64,000 bases of DNA from Trichocoleus desertorum NBK24 (GTDB lineage Bacteria; Cyanobacteriota; Cyanobacteriia; FACHB-46), in contig NZ_CP116619.1 of NCBI RefSeq assembly GCF_030409055.1, positions 4,164,628 through 4,228,627 of the forward strand, written 5' to 3'. The translations under genes and the position numbers were made by a program. The notes under the pieces are model-generated. The model searched no databases. It saw nothing but the letters and a program-made list of their open reading frames with translations, and was not told the DNA's origin. Each line of letters begins with the position of its first letter. Position 1 is the first letter of the stretch. Shown here piece after piece: positions 9,746 to 18,872 of the stretch.

Positions 9746-10102
9746 CTAATAACGAGGAATAGAAGGATCAACTACAACTGAATAAGCTTCGATCCCACCC
9801 TCCACATTTTTGATATTGGTGAAGCCTTGGCTGGCTAGCCACTGACACATTTGGGCTGACCGCATGCCGTGGTGACAGAGCACAATGGTTTCTGTGTGGG
9901 GGTCAAAGCGGGTTTGAATTTGCTCAGACCAGTTAGCATACTCACTCAGGGGCAAGTTCTCAAAGCCTGTAATGCTGGCGATCGCGACTTCTTGAGGCTC
10001 TCGTACATCCACTAATTGCAAGCCTTCTGAAGCTGCCAAACGGTTTGCCAGTTCCTTAACACTGATTGGAGTAAAAGCGAAATTGGTGGATTGGTTAGTC
10101 AT
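9746..10102 (-). CDS. Single-domain rhodanese-like protein
   Basis: A 118-residue rhodanese domain. The N-terminal strand LVDVREPQEVAIASI and the active-site loop LCHHGMRSAQMCQWL are characteristic; the loop cysteine (about residue 76) is the expected sulfur carrier, and the six-residue loop CHHGMRS suits a sulfurtransferase rather than a phosphatase. It probably moves sulfane sulfur in the cytosol, with an unknown acceptor. It appears to be a single-gene unit. Confidence 0.92.
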   Translation of the reverse strand: MTNQSTNFAFTPISVKELANRLAASEGLQLVDVREPQEVAIASITGFENLPLSEYANWSEQIQTRFDPHTETIVLCHHGMRSAQMCQWLASQGFTNIKNVEGGIEAYSVVVDPSIPRY

Positions 10103-10245
10103 GACATTGCCTACTTGCTGTGATAGTCAGCTTAGAGATCTCCAAACTGATTTTATCTAGGTTTCAATCCCTCTCATCTGTTTGATCTCTTTGATCCCAT
10201 CGCTCTCACTCAGGTACTAGTTTCAGTTTGGCCCCTAATGGGCCT

Positions 10246-11379
10246 CTAATGAGTAGAGCAGAGAAATTCCAAGCGACAAAAAGCTTGTCCCGCTTTTAGC
10301 AAGCAAGGTTCAGTGCCACGATTTGTCAACTGCACCATTACTTCAGGGGGCTCTAGTCCAGATTCAGAGTTGGATGGGGGTGCTTCAAACCAAGCGGCAG
10401 TGAGTTGATGTTGAGTGCGCAGAGATGCGACTAACTGAACTTGCACAGCGGAAGTTAAGCCTTTCAACTGAAAACCCAATCGGCAAACGATGGATTGCCC
10501 TGGTTCTAAGGTCAGGCGATCGCACCGTTTGATCAGTCCCACCTGACCTGCTGCATCGGGTGTTGGTACTAGAAAATTGCGAGTCAGCCAACAGGCAACC
10601 ACTGCTGTAGCCAAATTGCCTGTAGCTGAAGTAGGAACCAAGGCAGGGACGACCCGAAGCACCGGAAAACGCATTAAATGTGGCAATTTGACCAAATCAA
10701 TGGCGGGAGTTCTGGCTGTGGGTGCAGAATGGGCCGCGATCGCAGCAAAAGTCCTACTGGTTGACTCTCTGGCAGGTCTAGCAAAAGGATGGGTTGTAAC
10801 CTGAGTTGTAGTGGCCTCGCTCAGAATCGCTGGTTCAGCTACTACTCGGCTTTTGGGAGTACCAACTTGAGCTGGTGGCTCACCTGCTTCAAACACATCA
10901 ATAATCACTAAATTGTTGATCTCCGCCGACTCAGCTACTTGAGGTTTAGCTAAGGTCGGGCGAACTGAGCGAGGCGTCACATTAGACAGCTCACGCTCTA
11001 AATCCTCCGAGAAGGAGGTAATCATTGTTCCAGTTACTTCTTTGGCAGGTTTTTCAGCGGCCCCGTTAAAGGGAGATAGTTTACGGCTAGGTGCTGATCG
11101 ATGCGCTGATCGATGCACAGAGGGGTGATTGAGCCTTGGATCTTGGCGTCGCCGTTCTTTCAGATATTGCTGGACAATAGTTTGGCGATTGCGCATATAG
11201 TCGGCCCAAAAGCCAGGTTGGATCTCATCCATCGTTTGAGCCAGAGACCAGATCTCCAACGTCATCATGTTGTAGAACGTCTGGTCAGCGCTTTGGAGTT
11301 CTTTAATCCAGCTGGCAACGTCGCGGCTCGAAGTGAGCGGGCTGCTGTCTAAAGTACTAACAGAACTCAACCCCATCAT
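10246..11379 (-). CDS. Cyanobacterial protein with the GspE-flanking N-terminal domain; unknown function
   Basis: This 377-residue protein is not recognised as a whole. Residues about 20-75 (WIKELQSADQTFYNMMTLE; WSLAQTMDEIQPGFW) match, at many positions, the small protein encoded at 13338-13634, on the other side of the secretion ATPase gene. A middle region of about 150 residues is rich in Ala, Pro, Thr and Ser and probably disordered. The C-terminal ~110 residues look like a beta-rich domain (LEPGQSIVCRLGFQLKGL; EVMVQLTNRGTEPCLL). No signal peptide or membrane segment is visible. It is likely to work with the adjacent ATPase, but that is inference from position. Confidence 0.7.
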   Translation of the reverse strand: MMGLSSVSTLDSSPLTSSRDVASWIKELQSADQTFYNMMTLEIWSLAQTMDEIQPGFWADYMRNRQTIVQQYLKERRRQDPRLNHPSVHRSAHRSAPSRKLSPFNGAAEKPAKEVTGTMITSFSEDLERELSNVTPRSVRPTLAKPQVAESAEINNLVIIDVFEAGEPPAQVGTPKSRVVAEPAILSEATTTQVTTHPFARPARESTSRTFAAIAAHSAPTARTPAIDLVKLPHLMRFPVLRVVPALVPTSATGNLATAVVACWLTRNFLVPTPDAAGQVGLIKRCDRLTLEPGQSIVCRLGFQLKGLTSAVQVQLVASLRTQHQLTAAWFEAPPSNSESGLEPPEVMVQLTNRGTEPCLLKAGQAFCRLEFLCSTH

Positions 11380-11502
11380 TGGCGATCGCCTCTAATACTT
11401 CGGATTATCCTACCCAACTATCCCAGCATAAAAAGACACAGGCATATTTGTTTTACCAAGCCTTTACATAATTTTTTTAGATTGTCTAATCTCAGACTGT
11501 AG

Positions 11503-13185
11503 TTATGAGGTGACATTAATCAGCTTCATATGGCTCGTTTGGGGTCGAGCGGTTGGCTTACGATACAAAGCACTATGAGGTAAAACCCGCAGTACTTCGG
11601 TAATGGTTGTCACTCCTGTTGTTACCTTTTCGATTGCGGCCACGCGGAAGGAAGCAAAGTTAATTTCGCTCAAATGCCGATGCAACTGGGTCATCGTTCC
11701 TTCATAGATAATTTGGCGCACCGTATCATCCACATCTAATAATTCGATAATCGCCTCTCGGCCCATATAACCAGAGTTAAAGCATTTTGGGCAGCCTCGA
11801 CCCTTTCGCCATAACTCTGGGGAGGCTTCTTCGAGCCTTAAGCCGAGCACTTTTAAGTCTGCTTCTGTCGGGGTATAGGGTTCAGCGCAGTGAGGACAGA
11901 TTCGGCGTACCAATCGCTGAGCGACAATGCCGAGTAAAGCGTCACTAATCAAGCCTGGGTCAGGGCCAATATCTTTTAAGCGGGGGATAGCACTGGCGGC
12001 GTCATTGGTGTGTAGCGTCGTCAAGACTAAGTGACCCGTGAGAGCCGCGCGAATTCCTGTCTCTGCCGTTTCACTATCTCGAATTTCTCCCAACATAATG
12101 ATGTCTGGGTCTTGGCGCAGAATTGCTCGCAGTCCAGCCGCAAAGGTCATGCCTGCGGGTTCGTGCACTTGAGTTTGGGTAATGCGTGGCAACACATACT
12201 CCACTGGATCTTCGACCGTGATCACATTGACAAATTCTGTGGCTACTACTTGCAAACTGGTGTAGAGCGTACTGGTCTTTCCCGAACCCGTAGGCCCCGT
12301 AAAAATCACCATTCCTTGGGGTTGCTGTAGCCAATTTTTGTAGATAGCCAAGGTTTTTTCAGTAAAACCAAGTTCGTCAATGCTGGAAAAGGGATTTTGG
12401 CGAGGTAGCAGACGAATAACGGCTTTTTCGCCACCAATACAGGGCAGAGTACTGACTCGCATGTCTAAGCCCAGGTCGGAGTCTTGACCGGAGGCATACT
12501 TTTCCCCCATCCTGGCATCCTGAGGGCGACGACTTTCGGCAATATCCATATCTGCCATGACTTTCAGCGCCACGATCGCTCGCCGACTGATTTCTAGAGG
12601 CAAGGTGGTAATATCGCGCAAAATACCATCAATGCGATAGCGCACTCGTAACCCTTCGGGTGTGGGTTCTAGGTGAATGTCGCTCGCTCGGTTGCGTAAG
12701 GCTCCAGAAATGATGGTACGAATCCGACTGATTTGGTCTACTGCTTTGGAAAGGTAGAGTTCGGTGACTTCCCCAATATTTTCTTGATCCTGTTCTCCGG
12801 TGAGGGGATTCACCAGGGGCGTTGAGCTGATCCGGTTGTTGTCTAGGTTTTGGCTATGAAACCAGTTGCGATAGCTTTTATCAGAAATTGGAATAATTTT
12901 GATTTCGGTGAAGGTGCGATCGCTGAGCTTTCTGATTTCCTCTAGGGACAAAACGACCGGACTGCCTAAGAAATAGCAGTTACGCCATAACAGCAGCGGA
13001 ATTACAGGTGGTAAAGTACCGCGATCGGGAAATTCGCGCAAAAAACGATAGCTGACTTCTCGATCGAGCAATTCCAGCCTAACGACACCCTGAGCATCCA
13101 CGAGGAGCTGTAGCGCTTTTTCGCAAGTAATTTCACGGTTCTTTAGCTGTTGCCAAGCCGACAGAGACGCAAAAGGTGTCTGCAT
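11503..13185 (-). CDS. GspE/PulE/PilB-family secretion or pilus assembly ATPase
   Basis: This 560-residue hexameric-type ATPase powers a type II secretion or type IV pilus motor. After an N-terminal N1E-like region and the NRASDIHLEPTPEGLRVRYR segment come the Walker A motif GPTGSGKTSTLYT (about residues 295-307), the Asp box ITVEDPVEY, Walker B IIMLGEIRDSETA and His box TGHLVLTTLHTNDA. A tetracysteine zinc motif follows (CPHCAEP then CPKC). It is shorter at the N-terminus than typical PilB1, so I leave the symbol empty. The genes on either side share a small domain and are on the same strand. Confidence 0.92.
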   Translation of the reverse strand: MQTPFASLSAWQQLKNREITCEKALQLLVDAQGVVRLELLDREVSYRFLREFPDRGTLPPVIPLLLWRNCYFLGSPVVLSLEEIRKLSDRTFTEIKIIPISDKSYRNWFHSQNLDNNRISSTPLVNPLTGEQDQENIGEVTELYLSKAVDQISRIRTIISGALRNRASDIHLEPTPEGLRVRYRIDGILRDITTLPLEISRRAIVALKVMADMDIAESRRPQDARMGEKYASGQDSDLGLDMRVSTLPCIGGEKAVIRLLPRQNPFSSIDELGFTEKTLAIYKNWLQQPQGMVIFTGPTGSGKTSTLYTSLQVVATEFVNVITVEDPVEYVLPRITQTQVHEPAGMTFAAGLRAILRQDPDIIMLGEIRDSETAETGIRAALTGHLVLTTLHTNDAASAIPRLKDIGPDPGLISDALLGIVAQRLVRRICPHCAEPYTPTEADLKVLGLRLEEASPELWRKGRGCPKCFNSGYMGREAIIELLDVDDTVRQIIYEGTMTQLHRHLSEINFASFRVAAIEKVTTGVTTITEVLRVLPHSALYRKPTARPQTSHMKLINVTS

Positions 13186-13337
13186 GATTTTTTATACGTT
13201 AAGCAGTTAAAAAAGACGCTTCAAAGCAATAAGCGATCGCTCATTCAAGTCTAGCGAATTAGCTTAGCTTAGTCGGTCAACACTGAGGTGTTATCTCCAT
13301 GACAAGAGAAACAATTTATACAGAGAGCCTGCCTAGC

Positions 13338-13634
13338 TTAAAGTTCTGATGTAGGCGGCGTTGATTCTGCATCCGAGTGAGAATGCTTATGCTGAAGAAA
13401 TTGTTTAAGTGCTGTTTGACGGTGGCTCATGAACCGGGTCCAGAACCCTGGCAATAACCCATCCATTGTTTTTGCAATCGACCACACTTCCATCGCCATC
13501 AGGTTGTAGAACGAGCGATCGGATTTTTGTAACAGTTTTAGCCACTGCTCAAAATCCATTTGAGCCGTAAATTCTGGGCTATCTTCCTGTGGCTCCTGCG
13601 GTGCGTCAAACTGCTGAAAATCAGGCTCTGGCAT
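13338..13634 (-). CDS. Small protein with the GspE-flanking domain; unknown function
   Basis: This 98-residue protein is almost entirely the domain seen at the N-terminus of the 10246-11379 product: FEQWLKLLQKSDRSFYNLMA, MEVWSIAKTMDGLLPGFW and RQTALKQFLQ align without gaps. It is acidic at the N-terminus, lacks a signal peptide and is probably helical. It is encoded directly upstream of the GspE-type ATPase gene on the same strand, about 150 bp away, which suggests an accessory role for that motor. I do not recognise a named family. Confidence 0.72.
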   Translation of the reverse strand: MPEPDFQQFDAPQEPQEDSPEFTAQMDFEQWLKLLQKSDRSFYNLMAMEVWSIAKTMDGLLPGFWTRFMSHRQTALKQFLQHKHSHSDAESTPPTSEL

Positions 13635-13786
13635 GGCGATCGCCTCTGAATCACGCTCAACTTGGTAAAGACTTTGACACTTAGGTGCCCTAGACTGATC
13701 CCTACCCTAGCAAGCATTTTCAGGAAAACAGCCGTTGCCAGAATCAGTCTTTAGTCTCAGAATGCCCAGATTTATGGCTTGATAGA

Positions 13787-13813
13787 TAATGATCCTGGAA
13801 TAATGATCCTGGA
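13787..13813 (+). repeat. 14-bp tandem duplication
   Basis: TAATGATCCTGGAA is followed at once by TAATGATCCTGGA. The duplication lies in the leader ahead of the DUF3352 gene ATG at 13857 and looks like a simple replication slip. Confidence 0.7.
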
Positions 13814-13856
13814 TTGTTTTTCGCTCAATAGCCCTCAAGCAGCGTCTAAATTCACC

Positions 13857-15677
13857 ATGAAGCTCCGCTCATTTTTCTCGGTTTTGGTCGCCAGTGTTCT
13901 GGTGCTGCTCTTGGTCGGTGCCAGCGGCTTTTACTGGCTTACAACTCGCAGTCCCCTTGCGCTCTTGCAAGGTGGATCTACAGATGGTCCCGCAGCAGCC
14001 ATGTTTGTGTCCAAACAAGCTCCAGCCGTGGTGTCTTTGTTGGTGAATCCAGAGCGCTTGGAGGCATTTCGCCAAGTCGTCGCCGCTCCGGGTGACCGCC
14101 GTCAGTCTAGAGCTGAAATTGAGCAACTAAAGCAAAGTTTGCTCGCGAATACAGGTCTTGATTACAAGCAAGATGTGGAGCCTTGGCTAGGGGATGAAAT
14201 CACTCTCGCTTTGACCTCGCTGGATGTCGATCGAGATCAAAAAACTGGGCAACAACCGGGCTACCTGTTGGCGATCGCCACTCAAAATCCAGAACGTAGT
14301 CGCGAGTTCTTGCAGTTGTTTTGGCAGAAACGGGCGACAACTGGCACAGAGCTGGTGTTTGAGCAGTACAAAGGCGTCAAGCTGATTTACGGCCAACCCG
14401 AAACAGCAGTGCTGCCCCAAAAGCCAGAAACTAAGCGGAAGAAAAATAAGCAGCAAGAACCTGATCCAGGACTCACAGCTCAGCCTGCAACCACTCTGGC
14501 AACGGCTGTGGTGGGCGATCGCTTTGTGTTGTTTGCGAATCAACCCAAGGTGTTGCGAGATGCGATCAACAACGTGCAAGCCGCTGAGCTGGGTTTGGGA
14601 AGTTCTCAAGCTTATCAGCAAGCGTTGCAGAGCTTCAAACAGCGACAAATCGGGTTAGCGTTTCTCAATTTGCCTCAGTTGGCGACTTGGTCAAGTCAGG
14701 GCTCGACAGCAGATGCGAATACTGAAGCGAAAAATTTGTATGAAAGTGTCGCGCTCGGTCTAGGATTAAGCCGCAAAGGGCTTTTGGCTGAAACCGCTTT
14801 CTTGGCCGCACCCGGTCAAACCTTACCTGCTGCTACTCCTACGCTATCTAAGCCAGCAGGAGCCTTAGAATACATTCCTGCTAGCAGCCCCATCGTCTCA
14901 GCAGGCACTGACTTGCAGCAGTTGTGGGAACAAATTTCTGAGGGCGTATCGGGTTACGAAACGCTAGCTCAATTAATTAATCAGCCGCTCAACAATCTAC
15001 GGAATGCTTGGCAGCTTGATCTCCCCCAAGACATTTTTAGTTGGGTGCAAGGAGAATACGCTTTAGCTCTACTGCCACGTCCAGCACAGCAGCCCGACTG
15101 GGTTTTTGTGACTCAAAGAACCGAAGCTGCCACGACCGCGATCGCGAACCTGGATACTTTAGCCAAAGAGAAAGGCTTCAGCGTGGGACCATTAACCCTA
15201 GTTGATCGCCCAGTCTCCGCTTGGACTAAGTTAGGCTCCACTCCGCTCAAAGCCACTGGAAAGCTCAAAGCCACTGGAAAGGAGAATGGCAAAACTACTG
15301 GTATCCCCGTCACAAACGTGGTTGCGGCTGAGGTAGAAGGCGTTCATGCCACCGTAGGAAATTACGAGATCTTCGCAACTTCTGTGGAGGCGATGGAACA
15401 GGCGCTGCAAGCTACCAAAACTGCTCTAATCGACAGCCCTGGATTTAAGGCAGCGATCGCGGCTCTCCCTAAAGACAACGATGGCTACCTGTACCTAGAT
15501 TGGGCGAATAGTCGCTCAATTTTAGAACAACAGCTTCCTTTCTTGCGCCTCGTGGAGCTAGCTAGCCAGCCTTTCTGGAACCAGTTGCGATCGCTCACCG
15601 TTACCAGCCTAGGAGGAGAATCTGGAGTGCGACGGAGTGAAGTCTTCCTCAACTTGAGCGCAACTGATAAAGCTTAA
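13857..15677 (+). CDS. DUF3352 domain protein, membrane-anchored or secreted
   Basis: A protein of about 606 residues of the cyanobacterial DUF3352 family, function unknown. The ATG at 13857 opens a clear N-terminal membrane segment (FFSVLVASVLVLLLVGASGF), whereas an upstream TTG at 13779 would put 26 unlikely residues before it; the ATG is preferred. The rest is a long soluble region with family-like pieces such as VGDRFVLFANQPKVLRDAI, expected outside the plasma membrane. Near residue 490 a short tandem duplication (LKATGK twice) appears in a linker. It stands alone on the plus strand. Confidence 0.8.
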   Translation: MKLRSFFSVLVASVLVLLLVGASGFYWLTTRSPLALLQGGSTDGPAAAMFVSKQAPAVVSLLVNPERLEAFRQVVAAPGDRRQSRAEIEQLKQSLLANTGLDYKQDVEPWLGDEITLALTSLDVDRDQKTGQQPGYLLAIATQNPERSREFLQLFWQKRATTGTELVFEQYKGVKLIYGQPETAVLPQKPETKRKKNKQQEPDPGLTAQPATTLATAVVGDRFVLFANQPKVLRDAINNVQAAELGLGSSQAYQQALQSFKQRQIGLAFLNLPQLATWSSQGSTADANTEAKNLYESVALGLGLSRKGLLAETAFLAAPGQTLPAATPTLSKPAGALEYIPASSPIVSAGTDLQQLWEQISEGVSGYETLAQLINQPLNNLRNAWQLDLPQDIFSWVQGEYALALLPRPAQQPDWVFVTQRTEAATTAIANLDTLAKEKGFSVGPLTLVDRPVSAWTKLGSTPLKATGKLKATGKENGKTTGIPVTNVVAAEVEGVHATVGNYEIFATSVEAMEQALQATKTALIDSPGFKAAIAALPKDNDGYLYLDWANSRSILEQQLPFLRLVELASQPFWNQLRSLTVTSLGGESGVRRSEVFLNLSATDKA

Positions 15678-15689
15678 GCTTTAGCTTAG

Positions 15690-15792
15690 ATGCTGAGGAT
15701 GCCATCGGCGTTAAGAATCGCTACGATCAAAGGAGGAGATAACTCTCCCCGCTACGTGAAGAAAGCGGACTTTACTCCTTCGGGAGGTTTGC
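15690..15792 (+). promoter_or_regulatory. Structured leader of the terminal oxidase gene
   Basis: Ahead of the ATG at 15793 there is a purine run AAAGGAGGAG at about 15728-15737 that can pair with ACTCCTTCGG just upstream of the start, plus a smaller hairpin CCGCT...AGCGG between them. The ribosome binding site GGGAGG directly follows the pairing segment. This could modulate translation, but no known riboswitch class is recognised. Confidence 0.35.
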
Positions 15793-16527
15793 ATGGTCAA
15801 GTTTGTATTGCGATCGCTGGTAGGCATCCTCGTATTTGTGATTGATACGTTCTACCGCGATCGCCCTTTCCAGCGCTTCTACGTTCTAGAAACTGTTGCG
15901 CGCGTCCCCTACTTCTCTTACTTGTCGGTCTTACACCTTTACGAAACGCTGGGTTGGTGGCGCAAAGCCGATTGGCTCAAGGTGCATTTTGCCGAAGCCT
16001 GGAATGAACTCCACCACTTGCTGATTATGGAATCTCTGGGTGGCAACCGTTGGTGGATCGATCGGTTCTTTGCCCAGCACACTGCTTTAATGTACTACTG
16101 GGTGATGGTGGGTCTGTATATGATCTCGCCGCGCTCAGCCTACTACATGATGGAGCAGATTGAAGGGCACGCCTTCCACACCTATGACCAGTTTGTAGAA
16201 GCCCATCAAGCTGAGCTACAAGCTCAACCCGCTCCTGCCATTGCGATCGCTTACTACCGTGATGGCGACCTCTACATGTTTGATGAGTTCCAGACCTGCA
16301 CAAAGCCAGAGTCTCGACGGCCCTCTGTGGATAACCTGTACGATGTCTTCGTTAACATCCGCGACGACGAAGCCGAACATGTCAAGACAATGGTGGCTTG
16401 CCAGCAACTAGATGCCCAAACAGCTTTGAGAAGTCCTCACACGCTAGCCGCTGAGCAATTACCTCTAGAAGTGGAACTGGTGCTACCAACCGTAGCCCCT
16501 ACACCTATTGCCACAGTTGAAAGTTAA
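15793..16527 (+). CDS. Plastid terminal oxidase (PTOX)/alternative oxidase, plastoquinol oxidase
   Basis: This 244-residue di-iron oxidase transfers electrons from plastoquinol to oxygen, making water, as an overflow valve for photosynthetic or respiratory electrons. The iron-ligand motifs are all visible: LETVARVPYFS, NELHHLLIMESLGG, IEGHAFHTYDQF and RDDEAEHVK. The protein binds the membrane interfacially rather than spanning it. It resembles the plastid/cyanobacterial type in motif spelling. The start follows a GGGAGG ribosome binding site. A terminator hairpin follows at 16620. Confidence 0.95.
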   Translation: MVKFVLRSLVGILVFVIDTFYRDRPFQRFYVLETVARVPYFSYLSVLHLYETLGWWRKADWLKVHFAEAWNELHHLLIMESLGGNRWWIDRFFAQHTALMYYWVMVGLYMISPRSAYYMMEQIEGHAFHTYDQFVEAHQAELQAQPAPAIAIAYYRDGDLYMFDEFQTCTKPESRRPSVDNLYDVFVNIRDDEAEHVKTMVACQQLDAQTALRSPHTLAAEQLPLEVELVLPTVAPTPIATVES

Positions 16528-16619
16528 ACTCCCCCTCCCTAAACCTTCCCGGCTCTTTCCCTGGGGGAGAGGGAACTAGATGCTTGCTATTTCTGAAGCA
16601 GGAAGTGAGGTCAGATTTT

Positions 16620-16646
16620 GAGGCTGCGTAGGCAGCCTTTGTTTTT
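16620..16646 (+). terminator. Rho-independent terminator after the terminal oxidase gene
   Basis: The stem AGGCTGC/GCAGCCT with a four-base loop is followed by TTGTTTTT. It sits 93 bp after the oxidase stop, in the gap before the convergent PBP2 gene. Confidence 0.75.
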
Positions 16647-16688
16647 GTAGCCGCGATTTTAGTCGTCTTTAGTGGTCAGGCATCTTAT

Positions 16689-18482
16689 TTATTTTGGTTT
16701 CGCCTTGGCCTTAGCTGGGCTAGATGGCTTGAAGTAAACTTTGTACATCTCATGGGCGATCGGTACCGCAGATACCGCCCCAAATCCGCCATTCTCTACC
16801 ACAACTGCGATCGCAATTTGCGGATCTTTCACGGGGCCGTAACCTACATACACCGCGTTGTCTTCTTGCCCTGGCACTTCTGCTGTCCCCGTCTTGCCCG
16901 CAGTTAGCGGAATGGAGCCATCGTTGAGTTGCTTAGCCGTTCCCTGTTGTACCACGGCAATCAAGCCATTGCGAACTGTGGCAATAGTACCGGGAGACAT
17001 CCCCACTTTTTCAGGCTGAGTGGCTGGAGTGTTTGTTTGGGAAGCGAGCAAATGGGGCTTGACTCGCAATCCTCCATTGGCGATCGCTGAATACATCACC
17101 GCCATTTCCACGGGTGTTGCTTGGACTAAACCTTGCCCGATCGACATACTCACAGTGTCACCCGCATACCAAGGTTCACCATACAGCTTTTCTTTTTGGG
17201 CTGGAGTAGGAGCCGCGCCATAGCCCGCTTTCTCAAAGCCCAACACCTCAGTTTCACCAATTCCCAACCGATGCGACCATTTGGAAATTTGCTCTGGCCC
17301 CGCCGATAGGCCCATTTGGTAGAAGAAGGTATTACTGCTCACCGCGAAGGCCTCTCGAAAGCCAATCACCCCATAGCCGCTGCCATGCTCATGGAACTGA
17401 AAGCCGCCCACGGTGATGTAGGACGAACTAACCAGAGTGGAATCTGGCGAAAATTTACCCGATTCCAGACCCGCCACTGCTGTGACTAATTTAAACGTGC
17501 TACCCGGTGGGTATCCCTGAAAAGCGCGATTCAGAAATGGTTTATCTTCTCCTTGTAACCGTTCCCACTCCTTAGAAGCGACTCTTCGGGTGAAAATATT
17601 GGGATCGAAGGTAGGACCACTTGCCAGCGCTAAAATTGCCCCGGTTTTTACATTCAGTGCTACCACAGCGCCCCGCCGCTTATTCAACGCCTTCTCTGCC
17701 GCTTTTTGTAGCTCTAAATCCAGCGTTAACTTGACAGATGAGCCTGCCTGAGTCGGAGAATTGCCGAGCAAACGTAGTTCCTTCCCGCCTGCATCTACCT
17801 CAATCAAACGCCCTCCCCAGACACCCTGCAACTGAGGTTGCAACAACCGCTCTAGTCCCATTTGCCCCACAATCATGCCCATTGGGTATTCAGGATTCGC
17901 TTTTAGGTCATCTGCGGTTGCCTCACCAATGTAACCCAAGAGATGAGCAGCTAAGTCGCCATTTGGGTAGTGGCGGGCTGATTCTGGTCGAATCTCCAAG
18001 CCTGGCAAATCCCCGATTTGCTCTGCCAGTCTAGTAAAAGCGTCGGGGCTGAGGTTTTGGCTAATCCGGACAGGCATCGTTGATTGATAGCCTGCTTTCT
18101 GGAGTTTCTTGAGAATTTCCGCAGCAGGCACATTCAAAACAGGTTCTAAGCGAGTGGCCCACTGTTGCCACTGAGCTTGAGTTTGGTATCTGGGCCAGAG
18201 GTAAACCGCCCGTGAAACTCGGTTGGCTGCTAAGAGTTTGCCTTTACGGTCTAGAAGATTGCCTCGGTCAGCAGGAATGGGGATTAAACGAATCCGATTT
18301 TGTTCGGCCAGCTGGCGATTTTGCTGCCCTTGGATTAACTGAAGTTGGGCCACGCGAAACATACATCCTGAGATCAAGGATGTCATCACAAGGGTTAACA
18401 CAATGCCGCGACTGGTTCGCTCTTGGATGTTGTTAACAAAGCGGGTTGCAGAGGATGAAGAAAAGGAGAGTCCGGTAGCCAT
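16689..18482 (-). CDS. mrdA: Penicillin-binding protein 2, peptidoglycan DD-transpeptidase
   Basis: A 597-residue class B PBP that cross-links peptidoglycan during cell elongation in the periplasm. One N-terminal membrane segment (ITLVMTSLISGCMF region, about residues 25-45) precedes the pedestal domain. The transpeptidase motifs are present: GSTFKLV with the acylated Ser near residue 329, the SSN motif in AVSSNTFFYQMG, and KTG in TAGKTGTAEVPG. Length and order match PBP2. No rodA or mreBCD neighbour lies in the window, so the PBP2 assignment, rather than FtsI, rests on sequence pattern. Confidence 0.9.
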   Translation of the reverse strand: MATGLSFSSSSATRFVNNIQERTSRGIVLTLVMTSLISGCMFRVAQLQLIQGQQNRQLAEQNRIRLIPIPADRGNLLDRKGKLLAANRVSRAVYLWPRYQTQAQWQQWATRLEPVLNVPAAEILKKLQKAGYQSTMPVRISQNLSPDAFTRLAEQIGDLPGLEIRPESARHYPNGDLAAHLLGYIGEATADDLKANPEYPMGMIVGQMGLERLLQPQLQGVWGGRLIEVDAGGKELRLLGNSPTQAGSSVKLTLDLELQKAAEKALNKRRGAVVALNVKTGAILALASGPTFDPNIFTRRVASKEWERLQGEDKPFLNRAFQGYPPGSTFKLVTAVAGLESGKFSPDSTLVSSSYITVGGFQFHEHGSGYGVIGFREAFAVSSNTFFYQMGLSAGPEQISKWSHRLGIGETEVLGFEKAGYGAAPTPAQKEKLYGEPWYAGDTVSMSIGQGLVQATPVEMAVMYSAIANGGLRVKPHLLASQTNTPATQPEKVGMSPGTIATVRNGLIAVVQQGTAKQLNDGSIPLTAGKTGTAEVPGQEDNAVYVGYGPVKDPQIAIAVVVENGGFGAVSAVPIAHEMYKVYFKPSSPAKAKAKPK

Positions 18483-18872
18483 CTTGCCTGAACTAAATCG
18501 GTTGGTTGGGGGAGCTGATCAAAGACTGGTCGAGACTGCAACGAGTGGCGCAGGTCAGTTTGAGGGAGACAGCTAAAACTGATCCTGCTCCTGTTAACTT
18601 CCTAAATTCAGACTGCCTCATCCGGAATTTCGCTGACAAATCTAGAAAACTCAGGATATGCCTTGGCCCATTGGCTGAATCTCAGCAGTATTCTGCCTGC
18701 TAGAACAAGCCCAGAACCTGGAGCGAGAGAAAATTCGGGCTTGAGGTGTAGATAGGCCCCAAGAATTTTGATTATCTTGAAGTCTACGTGGGAATACTAA
18801 AGCTTACGAGGTCGGTCTTAGTTGGTAGACTCCTCTTAGTTGTACGAAAATTGCTAAACCGTAGTTGCATAT
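18483..18872. other. Intergenic, divergent promoters expected
   Basis: About 390 bp between the PBP2 gene and the STAS gene. A 65-codon open frame here has no supporting features. I see no RNA gene or terminator. Confidence 0.45.

Noticed and set aside
16530..16580. C-rich/G-rich inverted segment after the PTOX gene as a terminator
   Set aside because: It has no T-run; a proper terminator follows at 16620. It looks like another common intergenic repeat fragment.
18506..18703. 65-codon plus-strand frame upstream of the STAS gene
   Set aside because: The composition is not protein-like and it sits in a divergent promoter region.
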